Below, one piece after another: positions 1-6,354 of a DNA stretch of 11,844 bases (its first letter is position 1; each line of letters opens with the position of its first letter). The notes below the pieces were generated by a model. That model was not told the origin of the DNA. It saw nothing but the letters and a program-made list of their open reading frames with translations, and searched no databases. Origin of the DNA: JAHBVL01 sp964461025 (GTDB lineage Bacteria; Chloroflexota; Chloroflexia; Thermomicrobiales; UBA6265). The stretch is from contig CAYWSE010000101.1 in NCBI GenBank assembly GCA_964461025.1, positions 1 to 11,844 of the forward strand. The letters run 5' to 3'. The translations under genes and the position numbers were made by a program.

Positions 1-459
1 ACGGGTTCCTCGTTTGTCTTCTCGTGCGATAGCGACCGGCGGGCGTTCTTCGCCGAGAATCCGTTCGTGCCGTTCGCCTTCGCCGGCCCAGGCGGCGAAC
101 TGGGCATCGTGCTCGCAGCCGGAGAGACGCTCGAATGCAGCTGGTACAACGTACCCGACCCGGTGGTTTCCGTTCTTGTGTTCGACTGTCCGGGGGCTGT
201 GGTCAATGTCGCGCAATGCGTTGCAGCGACTGATCCGGTTACGCTTGCGTTCACGTCCACGGGTCAGCTCGGGGCGCTCCACGAAGTCACAACTGACGAA
301 ACCGGGATCGTCGAGATCGCGTTGGAGCCCGGTTCCTACGTGCTGAAAACGACGGGTGGAACGATCTGTCTGGTCGATTCCGAGGCGTTCGATTCTGGTG
401 GAAACCTGGTCGTCGCCGGCGAGCCAGTCGAGATTCGGGTATATGCCTGCGGCAGGTAA
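1..459 (+). CDS. C-terminal part of a probable exported/surface protein (5' end outside the window)
   Basis: The frame is open from base 1 and ends at the TAA at 457-459, giving 152 residues; the true start lies upstream. An internal GTG at 67 could start a shorter protein, but residues before it (TGSSFVFSCDSD) read as ordinary protein, so I treat this as a 3' fragment. The protein is beta-rich, with regularly placed Cys residues and a final segment (TDETGIVEIALEPGSYVLK) resembling the 'G-x-v-x-L-x-P-G-x-Y-x-L' pattern of prealbumin-like/SpaA-type extracellular repeats. Six Cys in a short fragment suit disulfides in an exported protein. No catalytic motif is visible. A strong hairpin terminator begins 16 bases after the stop. 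The exact family is not recognised. Confidence 0.75.
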   Translation, partial: TGSSFVFSCDSDRRAFFAENPFVPFAFAGPGGELGIVLAAGETLECSWYNVPDPVVSVLVFDCPGAVVNVAQCVAATDPVTLAFTSTGQLGALHEVTTDETGIVEIALEPGSYVLKTTGGTICLVDSEAFDSGGNLVVAGEPVEIRVYACGR

Positions 460-474
460 CCTGGATCGCTTCCT

Positions 475-510
475 GATCCGAGGACAGACCGTCGCGACTG
501 TCCTCGGATC
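475..510. terminator. Perfect 13-bp hairpin terminator between convergent genes
   Basis: GATCCGAGGACAG (475-487) pairs perfectly with CTGTCCTCGGATC (498-510) across a 10-base loop. It begins 16 bases after the stop of the upstream + strand gene and about 100 bases beyond the stop of the - strand gene ending at 611, so it can serve both. The bases after it on the + strand (AATCCTTTG) hold only a short T run, so it is a strong stem with a weak U tract. Confidence 0.8.
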
Positions 511-610
511 AATCCTTTGCTCGTTGCGACACGCAATTCAGACGCACGGCGGCGCCATGAGCTCGTGGGATGGTCCGGCGCTTCCCGGGACCGGCGGTTG
601 GATGCGAATG

Positions 611-1375
611 TTAAGCCGGAGCCTCACCCTGCAGCAGCGTCACAACCAGGAATGATGCGCCATCATCTCCCGCTTCGACCTGACCAGCGCCCGACCCATT
701 CGCGGCCTCGCCAGACGCCAGTGTCGATGTTTCTCCGTCTTCGCGGGTAAAGACTAGGGATCCGTCGAGTGCCAGCACGAGCGAGTTCACGGCACCGTCG
801 CCGAATGAAATCGAAGCGCCAGCTGTTGCGTCAGCCTGCCAGAGTGTCAGGGTGTACTTCTGCGCTTCGGTCGGAAATGGCGCCCCAATTGCCGTTCGGT
901 TTTCATCGTTGTTGACATCTTCAGGATTGATGAGCTCGAGTGTGTAAAACGACCCGATCGACGCGCCAACCGGCTCCGCTTCGATCTCGTCACGATTGCG
1001 GATCGCAGTTCCCTCGCCGACTGCCAGGGTGATGTCGTCACCAACCCCGTCATCATCGTCACCCCGGTGGTCGTCGTCGAAATCGAGTTCCACCGAAATC
1101 TCGTGCGCGTAAGCGAATCCCAAACGCACGCGAAATTCATGATCCTCGTCGTCATCCTGGACGACAACCCGGTTGATTTGCCAGATGCGGTCTTTGCCAT
1201 CGAGCTCTGCAGTTTGTTCAGCCACCTGCACCAGCAATTCGGCGGCCGGAGTGGCGCTTCCCTGCGCTGCAGCCATCGATATTCGGCTTCCTGCGGCAGT
1301 CATTGCGGTGAGCGCCAGCATCGTTCGCCGGTTGAGGAGGCGATGGGCTGGTGTGAATGCCATGTCGGTCTTCAT
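611..1375 (-). CDS. Putative Tat-exported Asp-rich protein of unknown function
   Basis: This 254-aa protein has an ATG start at 1375 with AAAGGA six bases upstream, which supports that start over the internal ATG at residue 5. Residues 15-23 (NRRTMLALT) form a twin-arginine-like motif, followed by a hydrophobic Ala-rich stretch and a likely cleavage area near residues 35-41 (MAAAQGS), so export by Tat is probable. The mature part is strongly acidic between residues 74 and 114, with runs such as DDDED (74-78) and DDDD (106-109), alternating with beta-like segments. Such Asp clusters often bind calcium or other divalent cations, but that is inference. The C-terminal third (DGSLVFTREDGETSTLASGE) looks like beta strands and turns. 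I recognise no enzyme motif or named family. It lies 107 bases downstream of the sugar-nucleotide enzyme on the same strand, so co-transcription is possible. Confidence 0.8.
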   Translation of the reverse strand: MKTDMAFTPAHRLLNRRTMLALTAMTAAGSRISMAAAQGSATPAAELLVQVAEQTAELDGKDRIWQINRVVVQDDDEDHEFRVRLGFAYAHEISVELDFDDDHRGDDDDGVGDDITLAVGEGTAIRNRDEIEAEPVGASIGSFYTLELINPEDVNNDENRTAIGAPFPTEAQKYTLTLWQADATAGASISFGDGAVNSLVLALDGSLVFTREDGETSTLASGEAANGSGAGQVEAGDDGASFLVVTLLQGEAPA

Positions 1376-1482
1376 TCGCGGTCCTTTCTCGCCCCGGCAC
1401 GAATCTGAATGCTCGTCCCGCTGGCAGCAGCATCAATGTTCGGTAGTATCCCCCAAGTCGCGCATGACATTGGACTTCCAGT

Positions 1483-2433
1483 TCAGGCGGATTCGTCGTC
1501 CCGGGCAAGACGACTGCGAAACGCGTCGATTGTACGGACCAGCCCTTCGTCGAGCGAAATCTCCGGGCGCCAGCACAGAATGGACATTGCCCGCGTGATA
1601 TCTGGCCGCCGGCGCACTGGATCATCTGGCGGCAGCGGCAGATGGACAACCTCCGACGTCGATCCAGACAGGCGCAAAACCTTCTCGGCCAGCTCGCGCA
1701 TGGTGAATTCGTTCGGATTGCCGATATTCACCGGCTCCGGGTAATCGGATGCCATCAACCGCACGATTCCCTCGATGAGGTCGTCGATGTACTGAAAACT
1801 GCGCGTCTGCGATCCGTCGCCATACATCGTCAGCGGTTCGCCACGCAATGCCTGCACGACGAAATTGCTCACGACCCGTCCATCGCCCGGGTCCATCCGT
1901 GGTCCATAGGTGTTGAAGATGCGCACGATACGGGTCTCGGTTCCGGAGGCATTTCGGTAGGCCATCATCAGCGCTTCGGCGTACCGTTTCGATTCGTCAT
2001 ACATCGAGCGCGGACCCGTTGAGCTGACATGCCCCCGGTAGTCTTCGCGCTGGGGATGATCGAGTGGGTCGCCGTAAACCTCGGACGTGCTGGCAAAGAG
2101 CATTCTGGCGTTGTCGCGCACCGCGATGTCGAGCAACTGGCGGGTCGTTTCAGCATTGACCCGCAAGGTGGCAATGGCGTGACGTTGATAGGCGGGAGGA
2201 CTGGCCGGGCTGGCCATGTGGTAGATGCGATCAACCTTCGGCAGCTCGGGAAGCCCATTCAGCAAATCGTGCTGAATCAGCGTGAACCGATCGTTGCCGA
2301 GAAACGGCTCGACATTCGAGCGGGCTCCGGTGACCATATTGTCGATGGCGATGACGGTTTGGCCATCGTTCAGCAGCCGCTCGCAGAGATGCGACCCGAC
2401 AAATCCCGCTCCACCGGTGACCACTGTCGTCAA
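1483..2433 (-). CDS. UDP-glucuronate decarboxylase-like (UDP-xylose synthase-type) extended SDR enzyme
   Basis: This 316-aa protein is an extended short-chain dehydrogenase of the NAD-dependent epimerase/dehydratase family and has full length for it. The Rossmann motif GGAGFVGSH lies at residues 7-15, an acidic NAD-ribose residue at D31, the TSE substrate motif at 116-118, and the catalytic Tyr-Lys pair at Y145/K149 (YDESK). The context 'ASTSEVYGDP' and 'GPRSMYDESKRYAEAL' is typical of UDP-glucuronate decarboxylases, which oxidise UDP-glucuronate at C4, decarboxylate it and release UDP-xylose in the cytoplasm. 'RSFQYIDDLIEGI' (211-223) and 'RRRPDI' (274-279) are also characteristic. The start is TTG at 2433, with AGGGAG (CTCCCT at 2442-2447) eight bases upstream. 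A UDP-glucose 4-epimerase-like role is the main alternative. The product would feed polysaccharide or glycoprotein synthesis; no glycosyltransferase is visible nearby. Confidence 0.9.
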   Translation of the reverse strand: MTTVVTGGAGFVGSHLCERLLNDGQTVIAIDNMVTGARSNVEPFLGNDRFTLIQHDLLNGLPELPKVDRIYHMASPASPPAYQRHAIATLRVNAETTRQLLDIAVRDNARMLFASTSEVYGDPLDHPQREDYRGHVSSTGPRSMYDESKRYAEALMMAYRNASGTETRIVRIFNTYGPRMDPGDGRVVSNFVVQALRGEPLTMYGDGSQTRSFQYIDDLIEGIVRLMASDYPEPVNIGNPNEFTMRELAEKVLRLSGSTSEVVHLPLPPDDPVRRRPDITRAMSILCWRPEISLDEGLVRTIDAFRSRLARDDESA

Positions 2434-2454
2434 GAAGGACGCTCCCTGCGTACT

Positions 2455-2471
2455 ACAGGCACGGCGCCTGT
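2455..2471 (-). other. Small hairpin in the leader of the sugar-nucleotide enzyme gene
   Basis: ACAGGC (2455-2460) pairs with GCCTGT (2466-2471) over a 5-base loop, just upstream of the SD of the - strand gene starting at 2433. It could be a weak terminator for the 84-aa gene upstream or simply leader structure. No T run follows on the - strand. Confidence 0.35.
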
Positions 2472-2487
2472 CCGAAAACCAGCGGCG

Positions 2488-2518
2488 ATTGTACGCGAGA
2501 GCGGTTTGCGCGATGCAA
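2488..2518 (-). promoter_or_regulatory. Candidate sigma-70-type promoter for the sugar-nucleotide enzyme
   Basis: On the - strand TTGCAT (complement of 2513-2518) and TACAAT (complement of 2488-2493) lie 19 bases apart. Both hexamers are close to consensus but the spacer is two bases longer than ideal. Transcription would start near 2480, about 47 bases ahead of the TTG start codon. Confidence 0.35.
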
Positions 2519-2540
2519 GGCGGTCATGGTCCGGTTCGAA

Positions 2541-2795
2541 TTACTGAGCCGAAACGGCGCCCCAATCGTCGAACATCGCCACCAGGCATTCGCAGAGTGC
2601 TGCTGAGTCGCGCATTTCGTCACGCAATGTCGCGATCAGCTCCAGTTTGCCAGAGAGATTTCCCGTGTGGGTGTGCATGAGTCGCGTCGCTGCCTCGTTG
2701 CCTGCCCGGGTGAGATAGGCGGCTGAGAGGGCCAGCGCTTCGATCTCGTGTGGTTTCGGTGGTGAAAAAACAGGAACCAGCGGCCGTGACGACAC
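2541..2795 (-). CDS. Small helical protein of unknown function (84 aa, GTG start)
   Basis: I chose the GTG at 2793-2795 because GGAGG lies six bases before it. The only ATG further upstream in frame (2898-2900) falls inside the predicted -10 box and cannot be on the transcript. The resulting 84-aa protein has a short Pro-rich start (PLVPVFSPPKPHE) and then a largely helical body (IEALALSAAYLTRAGNEAATRL; KLELIATLRDEMRDSAALCECLVAMF). There is no signal peptide, membrane segment or catalytic motif. The helical pattern could suit a small dimeric or partner-binding cytoplasmic protein, but this is inference and I recognise no family. It has its own strong promoter and a structured leader, and it lies 107 bases upstream of the sugar-nucleotide enzyme on the same strand. 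Confidence 0.6.
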   Translation of the reverse strand: MSSRPLVPVFSPPKPHEIEALALSAAYLTRAGNEAATRLMHTHTGNLSGKLELIATLRDEMRDSAALCECLVAMFDDWGAVSAQ

Positions 2796-2806
2796 CTCAC
2801 ACCTCC
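2793..2806 (-). promoter_or_regulatory. Ribosome binding site that sets the start of the 84-aa protein
   Basis: The - strand reads GGAGG, six bases (TGTGAG), then GTG. This is the best SD/start pair in the local frame and shortens the open frame by 35 codons compared with the first ATG. Confidence 0.65.
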
Positions 2807-2819
2807 AGATGATGATGCT

Positions 2820-2879
2820 CCTCGCTTCGTGGCGACGCGAGGCGAACTGGCTGGACGGGACAGACACAATAGCCAGTTC
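2820..2879 (-). promoter_or_regulatory. Structured 5' leader with two perfect hairpins
   Basis: Between the predicted transcription start (near 2889) and the GTG at 2795 the - strand leader holds two perfect inverted repeats: GAACTGGCT (2844-2852) with AGCCAGTTC (2871-2879), and CCTCGC (2820-2825) with GCGAGG (2837-2842). The stems are 9 bp with an 18-base loop and 6 bp with an 11-base loop. They stand side by side just ahead of the SD. Neither resembles a known riboswitch class to me; a cis-regulatory or RNA-stability role is inference. Confidence 0.45.
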
Positions 2880-2895
2880 ACCAGGCGTCGTATAG

Positions 2896-2925
2896 ATCAT
2901 ATGTTCTAAATACCGTGATTGTCAA
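2896..2925 (-). promoter_or_regulatory. Near-consensus sigma-70-type promoter for the 84-aa gene
   Basis: On the - strand TTGACA (complement of 2920-2925) matches the -35 consensus exactly. TATGAT (complement of 2896-2901) matches the -10 at five of six positions, and the spacer is 18 bases. The surroundings are markedly AT-rich for this window. Transcription would start near 2889. Confidence 0.6.
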
Positions 2926-2935
2926 TTTCGGTGAT

Positions 2936-3295
2936 CGCAGGTCGTGAGTCGCAGATCGAAGACCGAACGGAGGTCGGCGGTCAGCAACAACCGCTCCGAT
3001 GCCATTCGCCCAAATGTAGCCTCCTGCGCCGTAGAACACCCCATGTTGTAGCCTCCGGCAGAGCGCCGGAGCCCACGTCCGCGGTCCGCAGGTCGTCAAA
3101 CGAGCGTCATGCCGTAGCTGCGCACAGCGGTGCGCCCGGCGCATCCCAGAGGGAGATCGGGCATAGGAATCGATTCGTCGCGACCGACGTTATGAGTCGC
3201 CGACGCCGAAAAGGAGCAGGGCGTCGACACCCATTCGACTTCGCTCAGAACAGGCTCAGGTCGATGCCTATGGAGAAAAGGGATTGGCGCTCCGC
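2936..3295. repeat. Non-coding stretch with hairpin and repeat-like sequence
   Basis: About 360 bases hold no convincing gene. TGTAGCCTCC occurs twice, at 3015-3024 and 3047-3056. The second copy runs into a perfect 7-bp hairpin with a 5-base loop, CTCCGGC (3053-3059) with GCCGGAG (3065-3071). At about 3233-3261 lies 'TTCGACTTCGCTCAGAACAG'-type sequence. I recall similar sequence as a common dispersed intergenic repeat in several bacterial phyla; this is unverified. The 2936-2982 segment is a degenerate run of GGTC/GTCG units. The stretch lies downstream of the DUF1269 gene and upstream of the promoter for the 84-aa gene. Confidence 0.4.
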
Positions 3296-3832
3296 CTAAC
3301 TGAATTTCGGCGTGTCCCCTGTCGCGGTTTGATCCGAGGCCTCTGCTTCGAAGACTTTCTTGAGCACGTCGTCTGAAACCGGCTGCGAGATCAGGTCGCC
3401 TTCATACCCGGAGAGCGCACTCTGCGTGGCCAGCACGGAGTCGTTGTCGACTAACGCGACGATCGCTGCCTGCGTCCCTGTGAGTTTGTTTGCCAGTTCT
3501 TTGATATCTTCGTTTTCCACGCCACGATCGATGAACTTGCCAAGCAACCCGCCGAGAGCTCCGCCGACAAGACCACTGAGCAGCAGACTGGGCGGAAAGA
3601 TCAAGCCGAACACGCCGCCAATGACTGCGCCCCGAATCGCTCCACCTTTGCCCGAAATATCGTTTGTCTCGTGGATTTCGATCTTGCCGTCCTCATTCTT
3701 GGTGATGATCGCGGCGTCTTTCATCGTGATCGTCACCGCTTTGTGCATGCGCTCGAGCATGTCGATCGTCGTTTGGGCATGCTCCGCGTCTGGATAGATG
3801 GCCGCGATAAGTGTGTGCTTCTGATCGCTCAT
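3296..3832 (-). CDS. DUF1269-family glycine-rich membrane protein
   Basis: This 178-aa protein has the layout of the DUF1269 family. An N-terminal alpha/beta part opens with 'LIAAIYPDAEHAQTTIDML' and holds the strand pair 'AAIITKNEDGKIEIHE' (40-55). Next is 'GKGGAIRGAVIGGVFGLIF' (61-79) and a Gly-rich hydrophobic hairpin to about residue 100 (LLLSGLVGGALGGLLGKF), then a soluble tail with 'AAIVALVDND' (122-131). The Gly-rich segment probably inserts in the membrane, resembling glycine-zipper proteins. The family's biochemical role is not established; links to stress or envelope homeostasis are speculative. The ATG at 3832 has AAGGA nine bases upstream. It is transcribed away from the HEPN/CBS gene across a 257-base gap that contains a SodC-like fragment. 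Confidence 0.85.
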   Translation of the reverse strand: MSDQKHTLIAAIYPDAEHAQTTIDMLERMHKAVTITMKDAAIITKNEDGKIEIHETNDISGKGGAIRGAVIGGVFGLIFPPSLLLSGLVGGALGGLLGKFIDRGVENEDIKELANKLTGTQAAIVALVDNDSVLATQSALSGYEGDLISQPVSDDVLKKVFEAEASDQTATGDTPKFS

Positions 3833-3894
3833 GGTGCTGAATCCTTCTTGCGTGGTCGATGCCGATATGCGTTATGGACATGATACGACGCAAT

Positions 3895-3920
3895 GAGACC
3901 CGGAGTGATGCCCGGGTCTC
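3895..3920. terminator. Perfect 9-bp hairpin following the SodC-like fragment
   Basis: GAGACCCGG (3895-3903) pairs with CCGGGTCTC (3912-3920) across an 8-base loop. On the - strand it starts 25 bases after the stop of the SodC-like fragment, where an intrinsic terminator would sit. No T run follows it, and it now lies upstream of the DUF1269 start, so it could also act as leader structure. Confidence 0.45.
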
Positions 3921-3945
3921 GAGCTTGCGACGTTTGAAGAGGAAA

Positions 3946-4026
3946 TCAGGCGACTGACGGCGCAATGACCGCGCAGGCGATGTGGGCGCCGCTGTGGCCG
4001 GACAAATCGGCTGTCGTATCGCGTTT
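3946..4026 (-). pseudogene. Remnant of a Cu/Zn superoxide dismutase gene (extreme C-terminus only)
   Basis: The - strand frame ending at the TGA at 3946-3948 reads DTTADLSGHSGAHIACAVI and five more residues. Against the usual SodC tail, as I recall it (DYKTDPSGNSGARIACGVI), about 12 of 19 positions agree, including the Ser-Gly-x-Ser-Gly and Ile-Ala-Cys-x-Val-Ile blocks. The Cys is the one that forms the structural disulfide in this family. The Arg that guides superoxide to the copper is His here. Upstream, the frame (CFPKR and beyond) shows none of the copper or zinc ligands and soon runs antisense into the HEPN/CBS gene, so the rest of the gene is missing. A hairpin follows the stop. I infer a deletion or rearrangement that left the tail; a chance match is the alternative. 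Confidence 0.5.
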
Positions 4027-4089
4027 CGGGAAGCACGGGCGTTGGGTATCCTGACCAGAATTGATTGAACGAACCGCAGGATGAAGCAA

Positions 4090-4809
4090 ATGGCCCACAG
4101 AACAGAAGAATTTCTGACCACCTTCAATGAACTTGAAACGTTTCTGCGCGATTCGACCGACTCGTTGCGCAATGTGCCGTTTGGCAGCCTGATTGTCCGC
4201 GCCGGCGAAAACAACGCGGCCGTTCGCGCCAATGCACGTGATCTGCGTGAATGGGCCGATCTGCGGAACGCCGTGGTGCACGAGCATCCCCGCGGTGAGG
4301 TGATCGCTGAAATCACCCCCGCCGCGCTCGGCGAGTTTCAGGCCATGGCCGGAAAGATCATGGCGCCGCCGCTCATTTTTCCCCGCTACCGGCGGGATGT
4401 TCGCGTGTTCAAGGTGACCGATCCGCTCACTGAAGCCGTCGACGATCTCTGGCGTGAGGGTTACTCCCAGGTCATCGTTCGAAATCACGACGATATGACC
4501 CAGCTCAGCTACGCCGGCATCTCCCGCTGGATGGGCGAAGCCATCGAGGGCACGGTTATCGAGCTGGACGGCGCAACCGTTGGCGCCGCGCTTGCCTACG
4601 AGGAGGCGGGAGGCATCGACTTCCTCGCGCGCGAAGCAACGATCTTCGACGCTCGCGAACGATTCCAGCAGTTGGCAGTCCGCCGGCAGCAACGGTTGCG
4701 CGTCATTGTCATCACCGAACACGGGCTTGCTCGCGAAGCGCCACTCGGTCTCATTACCGCCTCTGACATCCTCGAAGCGGAAAACGGATTGAACAATACC
4801 GGTCGTTAG
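4090..4809 (+). CDS. HEPN-like domain fused to a CBS domain pair
   Basis: The ATG at 4090 has CAGGA about eight bases upstream and is preferred over the ATG at 4081, whose AGG is directly adjacent. The product is 239 aa. The N-terminal 85 residues are helical (EEFLTTFNELETFLR; ARDLREWADLRNAVVHEHP). They contain an Arg-x4-His motif at R59-H64 within 'DLRNAVVHE', the pattern of HEPN domains, where such motifs can form RNase active sites. After a linker (APPLIFPRYRRDV) two CBS motifs follow: about residues 105-149 (VTDPLTEAVDDLWREGYSQ) and 179-230, ending in the typical 'PLGLITASDIL'. CBS pairs usually bind adenine nucleotides and regulate attached domains. I infer a cytoplasmic nucleotide-sensing protein; whether the HEPN part cleaves RNA or only dimerises cannot be told. 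The gene is monocistronic and divergent from the DUF1269 gene. Confidence 0.8.
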   Translation: MAHRTEEFLTTFNELETFLRDSTDSLRNVPFGSLIVRAGENNAAVRANARDLREWADLRNAVVHEHPRGEVIAEITPAALGEFQAMAGKIMAPPLIFPRYRRDVRVFKVTDPLTEAVDDLWREGYSQVIVRNHDDMTQLSYAGISRWMGEAIEGTVIELDGATVGAALAYEEAGGIDFLAREATIFDARERFQQLAVRRQQRLRVIVITEHGLAREAPLGLITASDILEAENGLNNTGR

Positions 4810-4955
4810 CCCTGACAGCACGACGAGCGCCGCCTGCCCTGCAGACAACGTAGCCACGGCAGCCTCTGTGTACGTCGGTCGTTTGCTGATTGCGTAGTCG
4901 CAAATACGTCGAAATCTACAGGACGCCGCTCTACCCACTCGCCACAATACGGTCG

Positions 4956-4978
4956 CTGGGAACAGTGGTTGCTCCCAG
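4956..4978 (+). other. Hairpin upstream of the first exported paralogue
   Basis: CTGGGA (4956-4961) pairs with TCCCAG (4973-4978) over an 11-base loop, 30 bases before the GTG start at 5009. It could be leader structure or a weak terminator for the HEPN/CBS gene that ends at 4809. The remaining gap from 4810 shows no convincing promoter to my eye. Confidence 0.3.
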
Positions 4979-5008
4979 GTAGTGGTTCTTAATGGAAAGG
5001 GAAACGCG

Positions 5009-6193
5009 GTGGGTAATCGGATCAGAAGCGTGTTTGTTTTCGCGGTGATTGCCGTGATGTTCGGAGTTGTCTCTTTCGGCGCTCCACAAGCCTCGGCCCA
5101 GGAGCGGGTCTATTCCGACGATATGAGCAGTGCGGCGATTGGTCTCTTCTCTCAGACCTCGCCCGATCCCAGTCAGTACAGCTACATCTATAAGAATGGT
5201 CAGTTCATCGCGCAGGCCGTCAACACCTACTTCCAGGGCGAGATCTTCTCCTTTGCCAACACTCCCGATCTGGTCAATGTCACCACCGCGGTCGATGTCG
5301 GTATCGGTGGCGCCGACGAGCGCGAGATCTACGGTTTCGTTGGTTGCCGGGCCGGTCTCAACGACGAGGGCTACATGTTCCTGCTCGAACCGACCACCGG
5401 TCGCGCCGCGCTCTGGCGGCAGGATGCTGCCGGTCCGGTGCTGCTGGCGGAGACGTTCGTCAAGTATCTCGTCACCCCGGGCGTCAGCCAGTTCAACCGC
5501 ATCGCCATCGACTGCTATGGCAGCCAGATTTCCGGCGCGGTGAATGGCACCGTTGTCCTCTCGGAAGTTGATTCCAGTTACGGCTATGGTCTCTCGTACG
5601 TCGGCATCGGCAACACCGGTGGCGCGGCGGACAACCTCTTCGGCGTCTTCGACAACCTCGTCGTCACCGATCATAGTGGAGCGGTTGCGCCGGTTGGTTT
5701 TACCAAGGCTCCCGCGATCCAGATGGCGGGTCCGCTCTCCGGTGTGCTCACCGAGCAGGCCTCGACGGTTTCAACCGCAAACGCCGGCGTCAGCCTGGTC
5801 GACTTCTTCGCCACAGCCTCGTTCGTCGCACCGTCGAATGCGGTGCCCTGGGACGTGACCATTGGCTTCCGTGACTCGCCTGTTGCCGAGGAATATCGCC
5901 TGACAATCGCTTCGACTGGTGAGTGGCGGCTCTCGATCGGCACAAGTGCGCCGTTTGCCACGGGCTACGTCGCCAACCTGCTGATTGCTCCGGGCTCAGT
6001 GAATACGATCGACCTGCTGGTCGAGGGCGCGAACGGCGCCGCCGCGCTCAATGGCACTGACTTCGCCGCGTTCAATCTCTCAGCGTCGGTGAATGCGGGC
6101 GACGTCTGGATCGCCACCGCCAACAGTGGTTCGACCACCCAGGTTGGCCGCATCACCCAGTACACCGCCTTCGAAGTCTGGGCGACCGCATAA
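5009..6193 (+). CDS. Secreted two-domain protein (shorter paralogue), concanavalin-like fold suspected
   Basis: I place the start at the GTG at 5009, with GGAAAGGG seven bases upstream; an in-frame GTG at 4982 lacks comparable support. The product is 394 aa. Residues 1-30 form a Sec signal peptide ending in ASA, with QERVYSDD as the likely mature start. Domain A (about 33-222) is beta-rich, with 'GFVGCRAG' (109-116), 'EPTTGRAALWR' (127-137) and 'RIAIDCYGSQISGAVNGT' (164-181). Its two Cys, C113 and C169, recur in the longer paralogue and may pair. Domain B (about 237-392) has 'PWDVTIGFRDS' (280-290), 'YRLTIASTGEWRLS' (296-309) and 'AALNGTDFA' (345-353). The alternating strands recall LamG/concanavalin-like or DUF1080 ligand-binding domains; this is fold-level inference. 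No catalytic residues are recognisable. A strong terminator follows. Confidence 0.8.
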   Translation: MGNRIRSVFVFAVIAVMFGVVSFGAPQASAQERVYSDDMSSAAIGLFSQTSPDPSQYSYIYKNGQFIAQAVNTYFQGEIFSFANTPDLVNVTTAVDVGIGGADEREIYGFVGCRAGLNDEGYMFLLEPTTGRAALWRQDAAGPVLLAETFVKYLVTPGVSQFNRIAIDCYGSQISGAVNGTVVLSEVDSSYGYGLSYVGIGNTGGAADNLFGVFDNLVVTDHSGAVAPVGFTKAPAIQMAGPLSGVLTEQASTVSTANAGVSLVDFFATASFVAPSNAVPWDVTIGFRDSPVAEEYRLTIASTGEWRLSIGTSAPFATGYVANLLIAPGSVNTIDLLVEGANGAAALNGTDFAAFNLSASVNAGDVWIATANSGSTTQVGRITQYTAFEVWATA

Positions 6194-6228
6194 GCACACC
6201 CACGCGGGCACCATCCCGCCTGCAGACC

Positions 6229-6263
6229 GAAACACCCCCTCCGGCAACGGCAGGGGGTGTTTC
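6229..6263. terminator. Bidirectional intrinsic terminator, perfect 12-bp stem
   Basis: GAAACACCCCCT (6229-6240) pairs perfectly with AGGGGGTGTTTC (6252-6263). The apex contains CCG/CGG closing a GCAA loop with one bulged C. It lies 35 bases after the stop of the exported protein and about 90 bases beyond the stop of the - strand kinase. The A-rich left arm and T-rich right arm give a T-containing tail in both directions. Confidence 0.9.
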
Positions 6264-6354
6264 TCATTGAAGAATCGATGACGAGCGACGTCGGCCTGGG
6301 CATCCAGCAGACATGGGGTCTGCAACCACCAGGCCAGGACGTACGGTCTACGAC

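Noticed and set aside
2796..2900. An extended start (ATG at 2900) for the 84-aa protein
   Set aside because: The ATG overlaps the predicted -10 box. The extra 35 residues lie over the leader hairpins, and the downstream GTG has a strong SD.
2878..3299. Short open frames on both strands across the intergenic patch
   Set aside because: Their translations are Arg-rich and atypical, they run through hairpins and repeats, and no SD or family match supports them.
4027..4947. The long - strand frame leading into the SodC-like tail
   Set aside because: It is antisense to the HEPN/CBS gene and shows no SodC ligand motifs. Only the last 24 or so codons, outside that gene, look like real protein.
4931..5674. 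A 247-codon - strand frame opposite the first exported protein
   Set aside because: It is antisense to a paralogue-supported coding region, has a low-complexity translation, and no SD supports it.
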